Shown here one piece after another: positions 8,439 through 10,655 of a DNA stretch of 10,655 nucleotides; the stretch's first letter is position 1; the number at the start of each line of letters is the position of its first letter. The stretch comes from Terana coerulea (Eukaryota; Basidiomycota; Agaricomycetes; Polyporales; Phanerochaetaceae): assembly GCA_024811115.1 (NCBI GenBank), contig JAKOGH010000127.1:1-10655 (forward strand), in the 5' to 3' direction. Position numbers and translations under genes: made by a program. The notes below the pieces were generated by a model. It had not been told where the DNA came from. It made no database searches and worked only from the letters and a program-made list of their open reading frames with translations.

Positions 8439-9056
8439 ATATGCGCATGCGTGGTACTTGACTAGGACACAGCGTGCGCAACTGAAATTACGATGACAAG
8501 AAAAATAAGGAGGAGTAGTCGCTCGGCTCGGTCGTTCAACCGAGGATAAGAATGTGGTGGTCACTGTAAGCCTTTGTACCTACCGTCGCAGCGTGGCGCC
8601 TAATGCACCGGATACATTACTTATTCTCGGTTCCCACGGTCATTGAACAAGTTACGAGGCGCGGTCGCCGAGGACATTGATGGCCATGGAGAGTCTCCGC
8701 CTGGAGGTCGAGTGGACCATACGATACAACTTAAAACACTGCGGATCACCTTCATTCGACGATGTCCCCACTAGTACTCCTTATAGTGTCAGCCTCATAC
8801 TACCGACCTGCGAAATACGCCATAGGACGGCGACCACTCGAAAACTGGATAACCTGGGGTTTTCTGTGAGTACCAGTAGCTCACTCAGAGTAATAATGCA
8901 ACCCAAGCCTTAGCAGTTGACCTGCGCACTATAGAGATAATGCTCATCTTGTGGGCTGGCACTATATGTTTTGCAAAATGGCTATGATGTTCCAGTTCAG
9001 GCTGAATATCCTACTTAGGAGCTGCGGCTGCGGCAGCGGGCCCGCCTGGGGTCAGT

Positions 9057-9064
9057 CATATAAG
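9057..9064 (+). promoter_or_regulatory. TATA-like box of the Argonaute gene
   Basis: CATATAAG at 9057-9064 lies about 100 nt before the chosen ATG at 9161. It is followed by a C/T-rich stretch that would suit a transcription start near 9090. This also argues against using the in-frame ATG at 8951, which lies upstream of the box. Confidence 0.45.
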
Positions 9065-9160
9065 GTGAAGGTGTTTTTGTCGTCCTTGCCTTCCACATCG
9101 CACTATCCTCTTCACTCGCATCCCATCTTCAACATTTCTTATCATACCAAGACTTTCAAC

Positions 9161-10655
9161 ATGAACAACGAGCGGGGTACTAGTCGCGGAAGAGGCAGCA
9201 GTCAGGGCGGAAATCCTGCTAATCCAAGTAGTGGGCGAGGCAAACCTAGCTCTGGGCATCCCAGAGGGCGCGGTGGTAGCGATGGAGGTGGGCGTGGGAG
9301 AGGTAGGGGCCGAGGAGAGCGTGAAGGTTCCCCGGCAAGCTCACCAGCAGGCGGTCAGCGCGGTGGACCGCGGGGTAGAGGTAGCTTTGTCGAACGTGGG
9401 GGTGGAAGAGGAGCGTTCGCTGGACCTGGCCGTGGTCAGTTTCAAGGAAGTCGCGGTGATGGTGGCAGCTTCGGCGGTGACAGAGATGGTCAGGGACGTG
9501 GAGGTCCTGGTCGGGGTAGGGGCAGGGGTGAAACGAGACCTCCTGAAGTATTCGCGTCCGACTCCCCCGCTATCCTGGACGGCCGTATCTCTTCTGTGAA
9601 CCAGCTCGTCGCGAGTTTCAGGAGCTTAACGTTTAGCCGTCAAGCCAGAGATGCCTCTCCGACCGGGTTTCGGAACTCAAGGAAAATCTAACTTCGTCCG
9701 TGCAAACTTTTTCGCCATCAAACTCCCGCGGAAGTTCACTATATACGAGTACAAAGTGGACATCCGTCCGAAGGACGATGAACTTGGGGCTCGTAAGGCG
9801 CGAATCTTCGAACTACTCGAGGGTAGTGCGCAGTTCGCGCCTTACAAGGCTCATGTTGCCCATGACCGTGCTCAGCGCTTGGTCTCGGCGACGAAGTTAC
9901 CGCAGCCCTTGACCGCGGAGATTCCGTTTTACGACGATGTCGAATCTCATCCCAGAGCCGATGCCCAAGTCTACTGGGTGGACATCACCTTTCAACGTGG
10001 ATTGAATACGAGCGATATCACTCCGTGCGTATCGAGTCTTGTGAAGTTGGATGATAATAATTGTATTTTAGTTACATTCAAGGGCAAAACAGACAGCAAG
10101 AAAACGTCCAGCCCATTACTTATTTAGGCCCTCAACTTGGTCGTTCAGAAGCATGCGTCGGAGAACGGTGTCCGCGTGGGCAAGAACAAATTCGTGCTGC
10201 CCGACCAAACTGATCGCTTCAGTCTTCGCCCCGGCCTTTTGGACGCATACAGGGCCTTCTTCATCTCCGTTCGTCCTGCGTTCGACCAGCTGCTTGTCAA
10301 CGTCAATGCCTGCATGGCTGCGTTCTACGTACCCGGGAATCTCGCGAATGCGATGTCGAGGTTGCAGAGGGAGCACAGCGGAGGCATGATCAACGACTTC
10401 GGGACGGGTGTTACTGTAGTGACAAAGCACCTCGGATACCCACGCAAGTGCAAGATCACTCGAGTCGGGAGCGGCACGGCGCGAACCACGCGATTCAAAT
10501 ACAACCAGTATGGAAAAATCACAGTCGAGGAGTTCTTCCAAAGAGGTAAGCAATCGTTCTTTGTAGTCCTTCTTTATCCTCACATACTCCTCCTTCAGCA
10601 CACAATGTGCGACTTCGGCATACAAATGATCTCCAGTCGTCGAAGTCCATCGGAA
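9161..10655 (+). CDS. Argonaute protein, 5' part, frame break
   Basis: Argonautes load small RNAs and silence matching transcripts or transposons. Exons: 9161-9584, 9637-10024, 10072-10120 (best reading), 10128-10545 and 10599 to the window edge. Introns are 9585-9636 (52 nt, branch CTTAAC), 10025-10071 (47 nt, GTGCGT...TTTTAG) and 10546-10598 (53 nt, GTAAGC...TTCAG). Residues 1 to about 141 are rich in RGG/GRG repeats, as in many fungal and animal Argonaute or Piwi N-termini. ArgoN follows (PLRPGFGTQGK, FFAIKLPRKFTIYEY, KARIFELLE, VAHDRAQRLVSATKLP). Next come ArgoL1 (ALNLVVQKHAS, GVRVGKNKFVLP) and PAZ (SVRPAFDQLLVNVNACMAAF, HLGYPRKCKI, VEEFFQR, VRLRHTNDL). PIWI lies beyond the window. ATG 9161 has A at -3 and starts the RGG region. 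Seven bases (10121-10127) break the frame between QPIT and ALNLVV. An alternative in-frame intron ending at 10127 would skip about 16 residues. Confidence 0.93.
9585..9636 (+). other. Argonaute intron 1
   Basis: This 52-nt intron runs from GTATCT to GTTTAG with a GCTTAAC branch-like site 11 nt before the acceptor region. It joins the RGG exon (frame 2) to the ArgoN exon (frame 3) in phase 1. The junction reads ILDG-PVKPEMPLRPG, matching the usual Argonaute N-domain start. Confidence 0.85.
10121..10127 (+). other. 7-nt TATTTAG frame interruption in Argonaute
   Basis: The upstream exon reads ...NVQPIT to 10120 and the downstream exon reads ALNLVVQ from 10128. The seven bases between them shift the frame, and in the other frame they supply a TAG stop. 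They resemble an intron 3' end (CTTATTTAG), but there is no matching donor close by that keeps the QGQNRQQENVQPIT segment. It could be a mutation, a remnant of an intron with its 5' part lost, a splice acceptor for a longer intron (donor at 10029 or 10041), or an assembly error. Confidence 0.6.

Larger units (their letters stand above)
7775..9056. other. Divergent intergenic region, no supported gene
   Basis: This stretch separates the start of the minus-strand membrane protein gene from the plus-strand Argonaute gene. Open frames at 7922-8302 (plus, Ser/Thr-rich), 7765-7998 (minus), 8343-8564 (minus) and 8677-8913 (plus) show no domain or family signature. An 11-bp inverted repeat (TACAATATTCA at 8324-8334 and its complement at 8428-8438) encloses a smaller hairpin ATAACCG/CGGTTAT near 8397-8420. 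Promoters for both flanking genes should lie here. Confidence 0.5.

Noticed and set aside
8951..9160. Upstream in-frame ATG extending the Argonaute by 70 residues
   Set aside because: The extension contains the TATA-like box and reads like untranslated sequence; the RGG region begins right at the ATG at 9161, which has a good context.
9231..9599. 122-codon plus-strand frame rich in Val, Gly and Glu
   Set aside because: It is the shifted reading of the Argonaute RGG-coding region, where purine-rich repeats leave other frames open.
10116..10625. 169-codon minus-strand open frame at the window end
   Set aside because: It is antisense to clear ArgoL1/PAZ coding exons and shows no domain of its own.

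Overview
This window looks like a chromosomal segment from a basidiomycete fungus, probably a Polyporales-type mushroom. The genes carry many short GT-AG introns of about 47-71 nt. The proteins include an Argonaute, an ankyrin protein and a seven-helix membrane protein of a kind expanded in mushroom fungi. Between them lie small non-autonomous transposons. Nothing in it is bacterial or phage-like.

Layout. Positions 1-1133 hold no gene I can support. Positions 1134-2007 (+) encode an ankyrin-repeat protein in two exons. A 12-bp perfect stem-loop follows its stop codon. A minus-strand gene model (about 3107 to 2191) with five short exons converges on it; its product is unknown. From 3128 to 5669 the DNA is repeat-rich: a 47-nt near-palindrome, a hAT-like element packed with CCCTTA repeats (3576-3931), a weak tRNA-like/SINE-like stretch (4150-4346), a 380-bp inverted-repeat element with an 8-bp target duplication (4984-5363), and a 155-bp MITE (5515-5669).

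Positions 5747-7774 (-) carry an eight-exon gene for a 318-residue membrane protein. Exon 5 is split by a 660-bp hAT-type MITE (6455-7114) flanked by perfect 8-bp duplications GAAGGAGT. If the element and one duplication are discounted, the frame is continuous, so the insertion looks like the only lesion in that gene.

Positions 7775-9160 are a divergent intergenic region with a candidate TATA box for each flanking gene. From 9161 to the window edge (+) runs the 5' part of an Argonaute gene: an RGG-rich N-terminus, then ArgoN, ArgoL1 and most of PAZ. The PIWI domain lies outside. Just before ArgoL1 a 7-nt stretch (10121-10127, TATTTAG) breaks the best reading frame. The gene is therefore either frame-broken, spliced in a way that skips about 16 residues, or affected by a sequence error.

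No operon-like cooperation is expected. The main biological link is an RNA-silencing gene beside a cluster of small transposons, one of which has recently interrupted the neighbouring gene.
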